From Physella acuta (taxonomy: Eukaryota > Mollusca > Gastropoda > Physidae): DNA of 64,000 nt. The notes under the pieces were generated by a model, which did no database searches, was not told where the DNA came from, and saw only the letters and a program-made list of their open reading frames with translations. A program made the position numbers and the translations under genes. Positions within the stretch are counted from its first letter, which is position 1. Each line of letters begins with the position of its first letter. Of this stretch, positions 39,709-54,604 are shown in pieces. Location of the stretch: NCBI RefSeq assembly GCF_028476545.1, contig NW_026733216.1:48501-112500 (forward strand), read 5' to 3'.

Positions 39709-40052
39709 ATTGAAAGAATTGCACAAATCTCAATGCGCTAAAGTATTGCACAAATCTCAATGCGCTAAAGTTTTGCACAAATCAGAATGCTATAAAGTAT
39801 TGCACAAATCTCCAAGCGCTAAAGTATTGCACAAATCTCAATGCGCTAAAGTATTGCACAAATCTCAATGCGCTAAAGTATTGCACAAATCTCAAAGCGC
39901 CAAAGTATTGCACAAATCTCATTGGGTTAAAGTATTGCATAAATCTCAATGCGCTAAAATATTGCACAAATCACAATGAGCTAAAGTATTACACAAATCT
40001 CATTGCGTCAAAGTATTACACAAATCTCAATGCGCTTAAAGTATTGCACAAA
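39709..40052. repeat. Minisatellite, 27-bp unit GCACAAATCTCAATGCGCTAAAGTATT
   Basis: About 12 copies of a 27-bp unit (GCACAAATCTCAATGCGC then TAAAGTATT) with point differences. Because 27 is divisible by three, one frame stays open through most of the array as a nine-residue repeat. There is no ATG start and no flanking coding sequence. Confidence 0.93.
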
Positions 40053-40528
40053 TCATACTGACACATAACAATCGAAGCCTTTTAAAGCAAGAAATTTGTG
40101 TACATGCGTAAAATTTGCTATTGAGCTTTGAAATTTATCTACTTTTATTTCTTTTTTAGATCTCTTGAGATCTACCTCACTCCAAAAGTGCGAAATTATT
40201 ATAAACATAACAACTTGCTTGAAGTACACAACTTTAACCTTTAAATTCGCTTGAAGCAAGATTAACTTTTACATTAGATGCACTTTGCCTGATAACATTT
40301 TTCAGTGAATGGTTATCTCTCGAGGGAGTTGGACTGAAGACCGCGGAAAAACGTGTTTAAAATTAGTTTTAGGTTTGTTGTTTTTAAATGTCGTTAAAAA
40401 ATTGACTTTTAGTACTCAAATTTGTACGCATTGCCCTCACCCCCCCCACATACACCCCCACATAACCCCACATTACTGCAAGTCAAAGAGACATGTCCAT
40501 TGAGTAAGATATGTAACTGTTTCATTTA

Positions 40529-41110
<582 letters not shown>

Positions 41111-41455
41111 GTGTAGGAGGTTGGACTAAAATAAAACAGTGAGTGGGATGTGGGGAAATGAGGGGGAGGGAACGGAGTATGTTGTGAAGGACTAAAATAA
41201 AACTGAGTAGAAATTGGGAGGGAAGGAGTGGAGAGTGCTAATAAGGAGGTAGGACTGAAACAAAACAGTGAGTAGGAGAGAAGGAGGGAAGGAGGAGGTG
41301 TGTTATGAAGATTGTAGGACTAAAATAAAACAGAGTGGAGAGGGGGGGGGGAAAGGAGGCGTGTGTGTTGTTAAGGAGGTTGGACTAAAATAAAACAGAG
41401 TAGGGGGGGGGAAGAAGGGGTGTGTGTTGTGAATATTATAGGACTAAAACAGAAC
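41111..41455. repeat. Degenerate tandem array, 60-75-bp G-rich unit
   Basis: About five copies of a unit holding GGACTAAAATAAAACAG.GAG followed by a G-rich tract and GTGTGTTGTGAAGGAGGTT. Copies differ mainly in G-tract length. Confidence 0.8.
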
Positions 41456-41565
41456 AGTATTGCGAAACAACAAAAACATATACAATACTCCCATATCAAA
41501 AATGTCATAATTAATCACGTCCTGATTTTAGTTGCTTTTGTTAACTTACTTTTATATAGCATACA

Positions 41566-41800
41566 CGTTTTTGACGGCGTTGTCGGATGGTAGAGCATAA
41601 GAGTGCTAACCATAAAATCTCGGGTTCGAATCCCGGTGTCAACAACCACCCAGCTCTGATGTGTACGTTAGGGTAAGTAAAGGCGGCTCGGCATACTGCT
41701 GACCACATTATCGCTTTCTGTGCCGAGGTCACAGAAACAAGTTAACCCTACTCCACCTGCCGCATGGACCGACAGTTTTGAAAAGGTACTTTAATTACTT
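41566..41800 (+). mobile_element. tRNA-derived SINE
   Basis: The head GACGGCGTTGTCGGATGGTA, GAGTGCTAACC, GGGTTCGAATCCCGGTG carries A and B boxes. The body CACCCAGCTCTGATG, GGCATACTGCTGACCACA and CCTACTCCACCTGCC matches the copies at 54.6-56.1 kb. The body and the imperfect stem argue against a functional tRNA. Confidence 0.75.
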
Positions 41801-43110
41801 GCTCATTAACACAGCTACTAAAATAGTATACTAGTACACATTTGTACTGAAATCTCATTTCCAGTTAAGCCTACTTCGTTCACGGTGTCTGAGTGTTATG
41901 TCCAAGCCTTGTAACACAATTTTGACTCACTTCAACCTTTCCAGAACAAATAATTTTCGATGACAACACAAAACTATACACCATTTATCTAATCCGATAT
42001 TAATTGAATGGTTCAAGTACATTTCAAGATTACTCTATTCAATAACAAAAGCTGTACATGGGGTGGGATATTAATACAAAGTAACAGCGATCTCACGATC
42101 GGTGTAGAGCAGATAAGTGTTGTTTAGTGTTAAGATCCCAAACTACGGGTCGGGTTTTAAACTCAACTGTTTAGCCTTTTATTAAAACGAACGGAATTAA
42201 AAGAAAAAAAAATACTTTTAAATGTTTTTTAAAACTTAAGCACCGATTTAAAAATCGATTCCTAGTTGGATAAAAAATAATAATATCAAACATATTTGCA
42301 AGCTAAATGCACGAAATAAAAGCACTAAAATAAGAAAGTAATAGACATTTCTATTTTGTTGTTAAGTAAATGTTGTTCAATATATTATTTACAAATTTTA
42401 GCGACCAGCACAGCAACAATTATTTTATTATATTTCCCCCGTTTCATTGCATTTAAAAGGATTATAGTTTTCTTGTATTTATAATTGGAATGATTCAATT
42501 ACCTATTTGTTGTTTATAAGCATACATTTCCCAGATAACTTATTCCCGAAACACAACAAGAATAAACTAGTTAGGCTGAAGCTTACCTGGAAACTTCTTG
42601 TAAAACTAACTTCTACACAAAACACAATGTAAATCAATGCAAGACGATTTGTTAGTCGTGAACTTTGAACACGCTAACATTTTCCCTATACACCGTACGA
42701 ACTAGTCCGCACAACGCCCTGATTGAAATGAATCAGAACATGGCGACAATTTCCTTAAACGCCGTGAGAATCACGCTGGCTATGATTCTGGTTGATGATA
42801 AATGAACTTGGAACATGGGAACTTTCTTCCTAAACACCGTAATGACAGCTGAACGCCGTGCTTGCATGGATTGTGAAGTGCACATTAGAAATAATCAATA
42901 ATCTGCGAACAAACAAAAGATTTTTTTCAACCAGAAATGTCAAACAGAAATCAGTAATAGCATATTGCAAGCTAATAAAAACAAACGCTTGGTTTAAGAT
43001 ATTAACAGTTTCTTAAATAGCCGGCAGTGAAGCGTGACGAATAAAATCTTAATAGGGTAGGGTAGCATTACAAGAGAGAGTGAGAGAGAGAGAGTGTGGC
43101 GTTGTACAGT
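41801..43110. other. Intergenic stretch, no gene seen
   Basis: AT-rich DNA. Two related phrases near 42690-42850 (CACCGTACGAACTAG and AACGCCGTGAGAATCACGCT / AACACCGTAATGACAG) suggest an old local duplication. A short (GA)n lies at 43070-43094. Confidence 0.4.
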
Positions 43111-43123
43111 AAAAGGGGATATG

Positions 43124-43373
43124 CAGTGCCGGCGCCAGGTTATTTAGCGCCCTAGACAAAAACTTATTAAAAACGCCCCCCCCCGCAATTTTCTTCGTGC
43201 CCCCGTATTATCAGTAGCGACACTTCCCTGCGCCCGGGGACAAACTTTCGAATTGCATCCCCTCCCCCTCAAAATTTCGATTTGCACCCCCCCCCCTCAA
43301 ACTTTCAATTTGTTTTTCAACCCATTTGGCGCCCTTCTACCGCCTTGTTCGCCTTATAGGTAGCGCCGCCCTG
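43124..43373. mobile_element. hAT-type MITE with CAGTGCCGGCGCC ends
   Basis: The ends are CAGTGCCGGCGCC and the complement CAGGGCGGCGCTACC, a different terminal sequence from the CAG(A/T)GGCGTAGCG family. A perfect 8-bp target duplication GGGATATG flanks it (43116-43123, 43374-43381). The interior contains the same CGGGGACAAACTTTCG and ATTTGCACCCCCCC modules as the MITE at 17327. Confidence 0.85.
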
Positions 43374-43484
43374 GGGATATGGTGCAAATATCCTAGCTTA
43401 CTAGTGTAAGTCTCAACAATAATGTAAATAGTAAACCATTACTTTGTGGTTTGAGAAAAATGAAATCTACTTAATTAATATAAA

Positions 43485-43660
43485 ATCTGTTGCGCGCTAG
43501 ACTTTTGACCTGAAAGGCTGTAGTTCAGATCTGACACATGCTAGGGGGAGGAAATGTTGCTGGGCTTAGTAGTGGCTACATTTTCTACTTACCTGCCCTT
43601 GTCGCAGAAACAGATGAAATCTACTTCACCTGCTTTATGTAGGTAGTTTTTACTCTGTAT
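43485..43660 (+). mobile_element. Decayed SINE copy
   Basis: A weak head (GCGCGCTAGACTTTTGACCT, GTTCAGATCTGA) is followed by the family body GTCGCAGAAACAGATGAAATCTACTTCACCTGC. The A and B boxes are degraded. Confidence 0.5.
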
Positions 43661-43836
43661 TGCATTTGGTTGTATAAAAAGAAAGATACATTTTTATATG
43701 CCATTGGCTTTAAATAGTTAATCTAGGCGGATATTATTTTAAAATAACAAAAGTAGCACCCTAAGTACTTCTAGATGCTAAGGAATAGGATAAAGAGGAG
43801 CAATAGTGTTATGTAACTGAAAATATTGCAAAATAG

Positions 43837-45095
<1,259 letters not shown>

Positions 45096-45103
45096 GAGTT
45101 AAC

Positions 45104-45314
45104 CAGTGGCGTAGCGAGGTCGGGTGTCACCCGGTGCGGCACTTAATGGTGTCAGCCCCCAGAGGCGTAGCGACCCTTCCCGGGGACAAACTTTCAAGTT
45201 TTCGATTTGCACCCCCCCCCTCAAGTTTTTCTCTATATATTTTGCTATTATTTGCCTTGGTGTCACCCCCCTAAATGGTGTCACCCGGTGCCCGCCCCCC
45301 TCGCTACGCCCCTG
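45104..45314. mobile_element. hAT-type MITE with CAGTGGCGTAGCGAGG ends (composite)
   Basis: The ends are CAGTGGCGTAGCGAGG and the complement CAGGGGCGTAGCGAGG. A perfect 8-bp target duplication GAGTTAAC flanks it (45096-45103, 45315-45322). GGTGTCACCC phrases lie subterminally on both sides. The inside contains CAGAGGCGTAGCGACCCTTC, which is the start of the 17327-type element. Confidence 0.88.
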
Positions 45315-45371
45315 GAGTTAACAGCACAAAATCAGAACTACTACTACATTTTACATTTACTAATTCATATA

Positions 45372-45375
<4 letters not shown>

Positions 45376-45441
<66 letters not shown>
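45376..45441. repeat. (AT)n microsatellite
   Basis: AT run of about 66 bp, followed by two copies of an AGTATT.CT.CAGCCAGCCAG phrase (45463-45523). Confidence 0.93.
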
Positions 45442-45442
<1 letters not shown>

Positions 45443-45529
45443 GTAAGTCTGTCCGGCTAGTGAGTATTACTACAGCCAGCCAGAAACAACAAACAGCCTG
45501 TCTAATAAGTATTGCTGCAGCCAGCCAGC

Positions 45530-46860
45530 AATAACCGTATACTTACGAAAAAGAGATTTGTAGAGAATTCAATACATCATAGGTTGTGAAACGATGTTCT
45601 AAAAATACTTTTAAGCATTTGTCTATTAAAAATCGTTACTAGTATGTTTACTCAGTTGAACACGGTAGTGGGGGGGGGGGGGGGAAGGCATGCGTTCCTT
45701 GATCAAAGCAGTTTTGTGCATTCATCAGTAATCGATAGGTCGTTATGGGTAGAAAAAAACACATAGCAATCGGTTATAAGGTGCGCCATTTAAACAGATC
45801 AATACTAAATGAAATCACGTGCTGACTCAGCAATCAGTAATACAGGTATAGATGTTTTCGTGATTGCACATGGTGTAAGAGAGAATTTTCTCAATCAGAT
45901 CTGGGAGTAGTCATATGGTTAATGGAAGAGTCATGCGTCATTAACAGCGTGAAGACTTTTTACGGATTAAAGATCATAATTAAAGTGGAATGATTGGTAA
46001 GATAATGACTTCGTTAACTTAATAATTGATAATTAGTGACTCGTCGTGTTAATGATAAAGGTCAATGGCTAAACATGTACGCAACATACATACAATAACC
46101 TTTAACGCAAAAAAATAAATTATCTGACATGTATAGATAAAGGTCTGATTTTTAAATATAAATTAGCAGCATGTATTAAGCTAATCATTCTGCTATCTAT
46201 TTGAAATGTAATATTTGAAAGTTATGAAAATATAAGAAGAATGTGTAAGTGTCGGGGAAAGCCAATTTGTCGACTAACCTCGTAATACAAAATATGTTTT
46301 TAAACGTTCGCATTTTTTTTTTACAAATCTTCATGTTAATTCAGTCTGTTAATGCCAAACTTTAGCAAATAACAATTAATTTATATTTATTGCACGGTTA
46401 CATAGTTTTATGGTTTTATTTAGATTCCTAATATAATTTTCATGTTTTTCTTTTATCTTATGAAATCTCGTCAATTATGATGTATTTGTTGAATGAGACC
46501 CTCATCAACACTATAGGAATCAATACACCTAGCCCAGATGGAACAGCTATCTACTGTTATGATTACATTTTCAATGTATTAATAGTAACATAATTGTATA
46601 TGTAAAATACATTGTGTATTTCTTGGCATTATTAAAATAACACAATTAAATTATTTAATGCAGATAACTTGGTTTTAAAAAAATCGATTTTTTAAATTTG
46701 TTTTAGTTTTTAATAAATGAGTTAATTATTTTAATTTTAGGAAAACTTCAGTTACATTTTCGTTATATTTATTATTGTATTATAGCCAACGTGATTTTTA
46801 TTATTTAACTATGTCGCCTATTTAATGTTAAGATTAGGGTGGTTATGAAAAAGGGAACAG
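45530..46860. other. AT-rich intergenic stretch, no gene seen
   Basis: Contains a G-homopolymer at 45670-45684. No feature beyond AT-rich DNA. Confidence 0.45.
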
Positions 46861-47055
46861 TCAAGATTGATCTGCCGCTAAACGCTGAAACGCATTTAAA
46901 AAATAATTGCCGCTAGGGGAAATAACAAATAGTTTATCATCATCAGGGAGGCAATCAACATTTATCGTTCCTGGTGTGTCAATAAAGAATTTCTGACAAT
47001 GGAGAAACGATGACAACAGACTGGGGATGGTAATATTTTTAATTTTGCCAGGCAA
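46861..47055 (-). other. Coding-like 64-codon segment, unknown
   Basis: The composition is protein-like (NITIPSLLSSFLHCQKFFID, TINVDCLPDDDKLFVISPSG), unlike the AT-driven ORFs nearby. The first codon is not ATG, so if real it is an internal or last exon or a gene relic. It shares a weak NT.(M/L)PGK.K phrase with 14508-14708. No family is recognised. Confidence 0.25.
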
Positions 47056-47503
47056 TTTAGTATTTCCTGTTTGTTTATTTTTTCGTTGTCAGAGTAGAGC
47101 CGAACATCTCGACAATTTTAATTTTCTTTTCAATCGTCACGAGCAGGTAATTTTATAAGGAACGATTTAAAAAAAATAATTACAACGATGCTACTTAGCG
47201 GTTATGTACATTTACTTAAAATGAGATGTACATAACAGTTGCTATTTTAAAGAACATATCCATAAAACAAAGATAGATGTACATTTTTGTTTGCTCAGTC
47301 TTCACGATTTCATTCATTGTTTACAGTTACGTTTGTGACTTGATTATCAAAATGCCAAATTCAAATTGTCTACATGGTAATATAAAAAAAAAATTTCCGG
47401 GCAAGTGGATTTTTAGTATTTTTAGCATTCAGGCAAGTATTCATTCGGAAAACGTCCGTCTCCCCTGTACATACATACTACTAAGTGTAAACATTGTGCA
47501 TGT

Positions 47504-47645
47504 TTTAAAAACATAGGCCATACAGCAATTTATATTTCGTAAAATTTAGTTTTAGTATTGTAAAAACATAGACCTTACAGCAATTCATATTTCGTAAAAT
47601 TTAGTTTTCGTATTGTGAAAACATAGGCCATACAGCAATGCATAA
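47504..47645. repeat. Tandem duplication, ~61-bp unit, 2.3 copies
   Basis: AAAACATAGRCC.TACAGCAAT, then ATATTTCGTAAAATTTAGTT, repeated at 47508, 47569 and 47620. Confidence 0.8.
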
Positions 47646-50248
47646 TTTTTTAAATTTAATTTTCTTATTACCACAAGAAACGAAATAGCAAAAGATAGTG
47701 GAAGCGATCTTTATTCAACGATACTGTATTGCTTCAAGCATTTGATTCGTAACATTTCTAAGCGAGGAGGCTCTGGAAATATCTATGGGGGAGGAGGAGA
47801 AGCGGACACTGGGTGAAACATTTAGTTCTATTTCTTTAGGGGGCGTGGGGCGTGCTCTGAAGAAATAAGGGGGTAGTGCTGCCTGGAAAGTTGCCTGATA
47901 AAAACACTGAATGTAGTAAGTCACAATATACCTTATGGACTGGAGTGACTTGAGGCTGATATAAAAATGTATTCTGAAAATGTTTTCGACCTTCAAAAGC
48001 AGTATCGATGCTGTCCGGTTGTTTTTTTTACATTAGATTTCTACATAGTCAAGGGTAAATTAGAGGTTTAATCAAGCTTTTACCAAAGAGAAAGAGAAAA
48101 GATACCATTATTTCGAAGGTTTACAAAACATTTCGCAATCACGTAATAATTTGAATGTAGCTTTGCTCAAAATGCAAAAAACCAGAATGGTTGTTTACCC
48201 TCCGGCTCCCCCCCCCCCCCCCCCCCCCCACACACACACACGCCTGACGCCACTTCTTATTGTTCTTATCCCGGGTTGTCCAGTTCGTCTACTCTAAAAC
48301 AACTAAACAAAGTAATCTCGTGACGCAGTGTCACAAAAATTTAAAGATGTTATTCGCTGTAATTAAACAATTATCTAACCACAATAAAAGTGAAGCTTCA
48401 AAACGGCTACGCCTGTAAAATTTATGAGTGTTTTTTTTTACTTATAAAGACTTCCTTAATCATATAGGCCTAAACAATTATTTTTATGACGGAGAAAACT
48501 GAATAATCTAATGAACCAAAAACAAGGTTTCGTGTAATAAGAAGATCCAGACACAATTTTATTTTATAAAGAGCGCTCATAATAAACCCATCGATAATGT
48601 ATTGGTAAATATTTAAACATCCATTATCGTGCTGAATACATGATCAAATAACCAAACGCTAAAAACCGTATTCTCTAAAGATTTGAAGAACATTTTTTTT
48701 ATGCGGAGAGATGAAGTAAAAAACTTCTTTCATTTGATGAACAACGCCAAAAACATACGGGAATTTGTTTTTTTTAATGTGCTTACGTCACACACACGAT
48801 TTGGTGTGTTAATTAATGTACTAACGTCAGAAACACGAGGGTTGTGTTCATTAATGAGGCATATCACAAGAACAGAATGATATTTTCTGGGAATGTTAAA
48901 AATAGTAAGCATGTGTAGGCACGGCAGTTGGTTATCTTTCTATTAAAGAGCGTGAACTCTTGATTTCAACTCGTATTTGGCCTTACCTACCATCCTTTTC
49001 TTACACGAACAAAATATTCACTGGCGTCTGATACTAACTGACACCAGCTAGATATTCATTGGCATTATACACCATATGACGCCAACAAGATATTTACTAT
49101 CGTTTTACGCGCCAACAAGACAGCTGAAGGCATCACACACCAATACGACAGTTACATGTGTGCTTCCATAACAAGACAGTTGCAAGCATCCTCTAAAAGT
49201 AACAACAGAGCGTGACTCAGAAAGGGACAGATTCATCGAAAGGTCAAAACTTAAGACGATCACTCGTTTCAAACTAAACTTGGGAAGCCTTAGGAAGACA
49301 GACATAGAAACAGTGTTCCTTCCAGACTTTTTTCTGCGGGGGGCACTTGCTATTTTATTTTCGGGGGGGGGGGTGGACTAAATTTCCCGGGGGCGGACAC
49401 TTGTAAAAGTATATATTTTCTATATAAATTCCATTGCATTAGGAGGGGGGGGCGAAGAGATGCCTTGAAGAAACTCTGCATAGAAAGACAACTTCAAAAC
49501 TTCAACCTACCCAGCATACAACAAAGTTTGGTATTTCAAACGGCTCATTTCATTTTACAGTAGTCCTAACTTCAGCTCAGCTTAAGGTTTTTAATCCGTC
49601 ATTATTCCTCATTATCCGTTTATAAAAGATAAGTTCTGCCTTATAAATGCATTGCTAAAGATATATGATATATGAACGGGTTTGAGAAAAATAAACTATT
49701 TTAATCCAAGGCTGAGAATAAGCTAGATATGTCTGACGTATATATCGAGCGATATTTTCTAATTTGGTGGCCTGTAATTTTCGTGATGTATGTAATTATT
49801 TGATTGCTAGTCTCGGATCACGAAGCTTGCGACTAATTGTCTATCTTTACTTTTATTTGTATCAATAGGACAGCCAGAGTATATAAAATTGACTCCGTTT
49901 TTTTTTCTGAGTTCATCATTGGTATTTTATTATATTAGCATTCTAGCCTTGAAATATTTTAATTGCCCGAATGGACACACTTTATTTTGTTCTTAAATGT
50001 AATACGTATGAAAAATTCCATTTAATATGCGCATAGATTTAAGAAAAAATAATTGGTAAGCGTTTTGGTTTTGATGGTTTTAAATATAGTTCACACACAT
50101 ATTTTTTGTCCGCCTTTCATATGTGCATACAATTATACTTGAGCTATCAAACAAATTTTCAATCCTTAATGAAGTGATTTTATATTTTCACTATGCAAAT
50201 ATACCGTTCATTTTTAACAAATCAACTTACTCTAATATGTGTTGCAGG
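47646..50248. other. Intergenic stretch, no gene seen
   Basis: It includes a C-homopolymer followed by a short CA repeat (48208-48240), loosely repeated phrases on GACGCCAACAAGA (49020-49130) and G-runs at 49340-49460. The minus ORF at 47715-47996 (93 aa) shows no recognisable domain. I could not support a gene. Confidence 0.45.
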
Positions 50249-50420
50249 TACTGTTGTATCACCAACCAGCAAATTTTGTTGTTAGTGATGTTGAATCAAC
50301 AACCAGCATATTTGTTGTTATAGATGTTGTATGACCAACCAGCACATTTGTTGTTAGAAATGTTGTACCTCCAACTAGCACATTTGTTGTTAGAGATATT
50401 GTATCACCAACCAGCACATA
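50249..50420. repeat. Tandem repeat, ~42-bp unit
   Basis: About four copies of TTGTATCACCAACCAGCACA followed by TTTGTTGTTAGAGATG with point changes. Confidence 0.85.
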
Positions 50421-51164
50421 GGCCTATTACATTTTGTGGCCAAGTTGAAATAACAGAACTAACCTACTATAGTTGGCCTGCTCGACTCAAGTCTCTTCTC
50501 TAGTTTTATAAATACAATTCTTTGTTTTCTAAAGGTTAGATCAATACTAGCATGCTGAGAGTTTCGTGACTGTTTGAGTAACCTTTCTGTATAGAATTTT
50601 GCTGATCTTTCTAGGCACTGAATACCATGCTTTCATTAAATATTTAAACTAATTCATTTCACGATACACAACTCGTTTCTTGAAATTCTATGCAACATGC
50701 ATCTAGCACCTAATAATGTCAATGTTATACCAAAAGAACGTAATGTAAAGCTGATGGCCTCAATTAATTGTACCAATGCTGTTAACTCAACTGGACATTT
50801 AAATCAGAGAAAAAAGAATTTGTACCTTAATGATGTAACGTCTTGTTTTAGTATTTCAGAAGGAAAAAAGATTTAATTTGAAATAAATACATTATGTAAT
50901 CTGGATGGATTTAATTAATTTTCAACAAGCATTTTAGATAAAGCAGAGTTATCAGAATTGATCTGAGGTCTCGATAAAACGCCAGTTCATTTAAAGTTAA
51001 AAAAACCATTTCGTCAGTGCGAAAAGGTAGCTGCAGAGCTTAATCAATAAAAGGATATAAAAACAAATTGATGTCTTCTCTATGATTTTCGTAATTAAAT
51101 GTAAATTTGTTGTTTTATCTTGCTATTTCAGATAAAGGTTAAAGGTTACCCTTTAGGAACTAGC
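50421..51164. other. Intergenic stretch, no gene seen
   Basis: Nothing recognisable. Confidence 0.4.
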
Positions 51165-51450
51165 TATGTATGGGGCAGACAAAATAGAGTTCGTCTTTTT
51201 CTGTGCTCATAGCATATGAAGAGGTAGTGCGGTCAGAACTGTTTCTAGTGGCCTTTATTTTCCCTTCAGAGTAGGGCTAACAGTCATACGCACCAACCAC
51301 CCTCTGACGCCGCTGTTTATCTAGTGAAAGCATCATCAATTTTTTCCCGTTCGTGCCCAAGACACACGGGGCAGAAGTAGAGTTCATCTGTTTCAGTGAC
51401 CTCGGCATTTGAAGGGATAGTGTGATCAGCACTATGCCCAGCTAGCTTGA
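51165..51450 (-). mobile_element. Two SINE 3'-body fragments, minus orientation
   Basis: Reverse complements at 51165-51265 and 51340-51450 contain TGATCACACTATCCCTTCAAATG-like and GAACTCTACTTCTGCCCC-like phrases of the SINE tail. No head is present in either. Confidence 0.5.
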
Positions 51451-52310
51451 AAAGATTTCACTTGATATTTTAATAGTTCTCTACTAAACTTAATCATGTA
51501 AACCTAAAAGTTAAAATGTCTTGAAGTTTCATGCCTTTTTTTTAAAAGTTGCAATTATTACATCCTATAAATATACCTATAATAAACGACACAGCAAAAA
51601 ATAACTCTTACATCCCCTTGCTACTTTAAAATTGTTATTCCAAGCAATCTTGATATTACTATTCTTACAATAAAGACCAATTTCATTCTCAAGAAATAAA
51701 AAATTAAAAAGCCATCTTCGCGGAACAAATTTAAATAATCTTGAACAGGTTAAGTAAAGTGTTCATGAAATTAAATTTCGACGGATAATCTGGAAAAAAA
51801 AATGTGTTGAAATCGGTGTTGTATTTGAGAATGATTTAAAATGTTTGCCTACTCAAATAACAATCTGCGAACTTATTTTTATATTTTATTTTAAAAACTC
51901 ATTAAAAATATTACTTTAAGATTGAAATTAAATAAGACGTAATATATATGTATGTAATTACAGCAACGACACCAACAAATTGCATTTGATTTTAATATTA
52001 AAATCTGAGTAAGTTGACAACAAATGTTGCAATAACGAAGAAATAATCTGTGTTTAACCGTAACATTTTCATTAAACATTGATTGTAAAATAACTTGAGT
52101 TAGATAGAATACTTGTATTGAGAATTCCACGATTTGTTCCAAGTAAAAAGAATTACACAAGAATGTTAAATAAACCGGGAGTGATCTCCCCTAAACTTTC
52201 TCGAATATTCTTATATAAAATAACAGGGGATGGAAACTCGGGCTATAGACATGATTTTTAATCCATTTTAAATACTTAAAGTTTTAAAAATAGAATAAAA
52301 TCTCGTAGAC
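51451..52310. other. Intergenic stretch, no gene seen
   Basis: AT-rich; short ORFs are unremarkable. Confidence 0.4.
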
Positions 52311-52870
52311 AAATTAATTGCACACCAAGTGAACGCAAATAAAAAAAGCGCATAATAGTGCGCAATATTATTAGTACTTTTAAAATTTACATTAGTTTTT
52401 TGAGAAATCGGAAGTAGCGTAAAGTACTACTTCCAGTCAACGGAAATTACTCAAAATTTAACAGAAGGTAGAGAATTAGATCTTTTACTTACATGTGAAA
52501 TTTCATTTATCTATCTGAAATAGTACTCAAGTTATAGGCTTTTGAAAAATTCAAAGTAGGAAAAGTACCACTTCCGGTTATCGGAAATCGCTCAAAAGTT
52601 GATACGGATCTACGATTTTGATAAAATACTTATATATGAAATTTCATCAACCTAGCTGTAACGGTACTCAAGTTATCGTGTTTACACACGGACAGACACA
52701 CACACAGACACACACACACACACAGACATACGGACAAGATTGCAAAATTATGTTTTTCCGTATCAGTGAGGTGTAAAACGTCGAGATTTGTAAAAATCTC
52801 GATTTTTTTTTTTTTGCACGATTACAATACTTTCTCTATACTACGTATATACGAGAAAGTAAACAAGTTA
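52311..52870. mobile_element. Dispersed repeat with internal duplication and 3' hairpin
   Basis: Two tandem ~140-bp copies (TACTACTTCC.GT.AACGGAAAT, ATGTGAAATTTCAT, GTACTCAAGTTAT) are followed by a (CA)n-like ACAGACACACACA tract. The stretch ends in a hairpin of TACTTTCTC and GAGAAAGTA around TATACTACGTATATAC. It looks like a non-autonomous transposable element; the class is not assigned. Confidence 0.5.
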
Positions 52871-53459
52871 ATTAAAAAAGTCTAGTGACATTTATGCGCA
52901 ATTTCCTTATGTTATCTAAAAATAGCTCTGACGTATAATGCTGGGATGCGTTCAAGCTAGAAGAACAATCGGTTTGTAGGTGTTTTTGTAATTTTAAAAT
53001 TTGTGACCAAACGAGAGGATAATTTTGAAAACTTTCTTCGGCAATATTGCTCTAAATTATGGCAGGAATCGATTGGTACATGTTTCAAGTCGCTAAGTGG
53101 TCTGGTTGACGAGATATGGGCCAAAAACTGCATTTTTTCGAGGTTTTTTGGCTTTTACGGGAAATACATGAAAGAAACCCGGAATTTTTATGGCCTATGC
53201 TCATTCTTGTAACTTGCTTAACATAATTGCTTTTGGAACTAGTCATCGATATTGCTTCGTTGAGGAGGAGATACGACTTAAAGCCCGGACACACATTCAT
53301 CCATACATTCATCCATCCATCCATCCATCCAGAAATGACGCGTTAATAAACGCAATTCTCCAGAATGGAAATTGCGCTAAAAAATATAGACATAAATTCA
53401 GACTAAAGATTTTTGTCGTTGTGGTTATTTTCCTAGCAATTGTAATTGCAGATTGATCG

Positions 53460-53545
53460 AACACAAACACACACGCACACATGGATACACAGAGATACAC
53501 ATACACAGACACTCACACACACACAGACAATACACACACACCTGC
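53460..53545. repeat. CA-rich simple repeat
   Basis: An imperfect ACACAGACACACAC tract. A short CATC repeat lies nearby at 53297-53330. Confidence 0.8.
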
Positions 53546-54379
53546 TATAATAAACACCGGGACGTACATTTAGACGATGAATCTAAGTAAGTCATTCATT
53601 GACACAACATAGGTGTACTCACTCTTAACCGCCAACTCATCTGTGATCACGTGATCTAGCAGAAAACACAGAGTTTTGTTTTATCACAAACTTTCTCAGA
53701 AATGGAAGTCGTATGAACAATTCAAGACCAATGGGGGAAACCAATAATGGAAAAATGCCATCTAATACCGCTAAATGATTAAATCAATAGAATGCCTATC
53801 AGCGGTTTATTGTTTTTAGAAATAATAAAAATGACATTTTATTCACTCGAACGCACAGCGTTTATAAATTTAGATTATCTGGACCGTAGAAAAGGGAGAT
53901 AACGATCTTAACATTTTATATTTAAATTATCTCCCTTGAAGCAGGGGGAAGTTAACGATCAAACAACTTTCAGGAAGCGTATCTCATCATTTTTGTAAAA
54001 TTAGCCCGTGAAAAATCTATAACTGTGTGGGTGTGTATGTTACTTATTCCAGTAAATGTAAGTTGTAACAGGTCAAAGCATTGGTTCTAGATTCAGGAAC
54101 ATGTATGTGTATGTAAGTCGGTATGAACTAAAAGAAAAAGAAATGTCAGGAAACCAAAGTCAGTAAAGTGAGTGGGTTTATTGTTCGGGGCTTGAGTGGG
54201 CTGGAGTTTCTGTAAGCTTGATGTGGGTGGGTTGGCGTGTGTTTGTAGTTGATGTCAGCTAAAGTGTCCTAATTTTAAAAACTGAACAGAAGTATGTTCT
54301 ATGAAGAAGGCTTTTTTAAAGTAAGGACAACGTTATTTTATCGTCAATATACCGTTAGAGTATTAAAAGTACATTATTT

Positions 54380-54505
54380 GTACAACGCCAATACAACGTT
54401 ATGGCAATGCCAGTACAAGCCAATACGACACTATTCAACGCCAGTAAACTCAAATACAACGCCATTGCAATGCCAGTACAGTGCCAGTAAACGCCAGTAT
54501 AACAG
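54380..54505. repeat. Degenerate short tandem repeat (ACGCCAGTACAA type)
   Basis: Repeated phrases AACGCCA, TGCCAGTACA and AATACAACG. The 102-aa ORF at 54294-54602 runs through it and is not considered a gene. Confidence 0.6.
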
Positions 54506-54604
54506 AAATTGTCTAGCTGGCTACAAACTCACAAACATCAAATTTTGGATTCGTTTAGCCAACTCGGCGCGCTCTTATGCCACGGATTATATCCAGCTCT
54601 AACA

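Noticed and set aside
39710-39979. 89-aa ORF of nine-residue repeats (KVLHKSQCA type)
   Set aside because: The 27-bp unit keeps the frame open by arithmetic. The first codon is TTG, and nothing coding adjoins the array.
41566-41640. Possible functional tRNA gene (also 13433, 54605, 55560, 55859)
   Set aside because: A and B boxes are good, but acceptor-stem pairing is poor and each is followed by the same SINE body.
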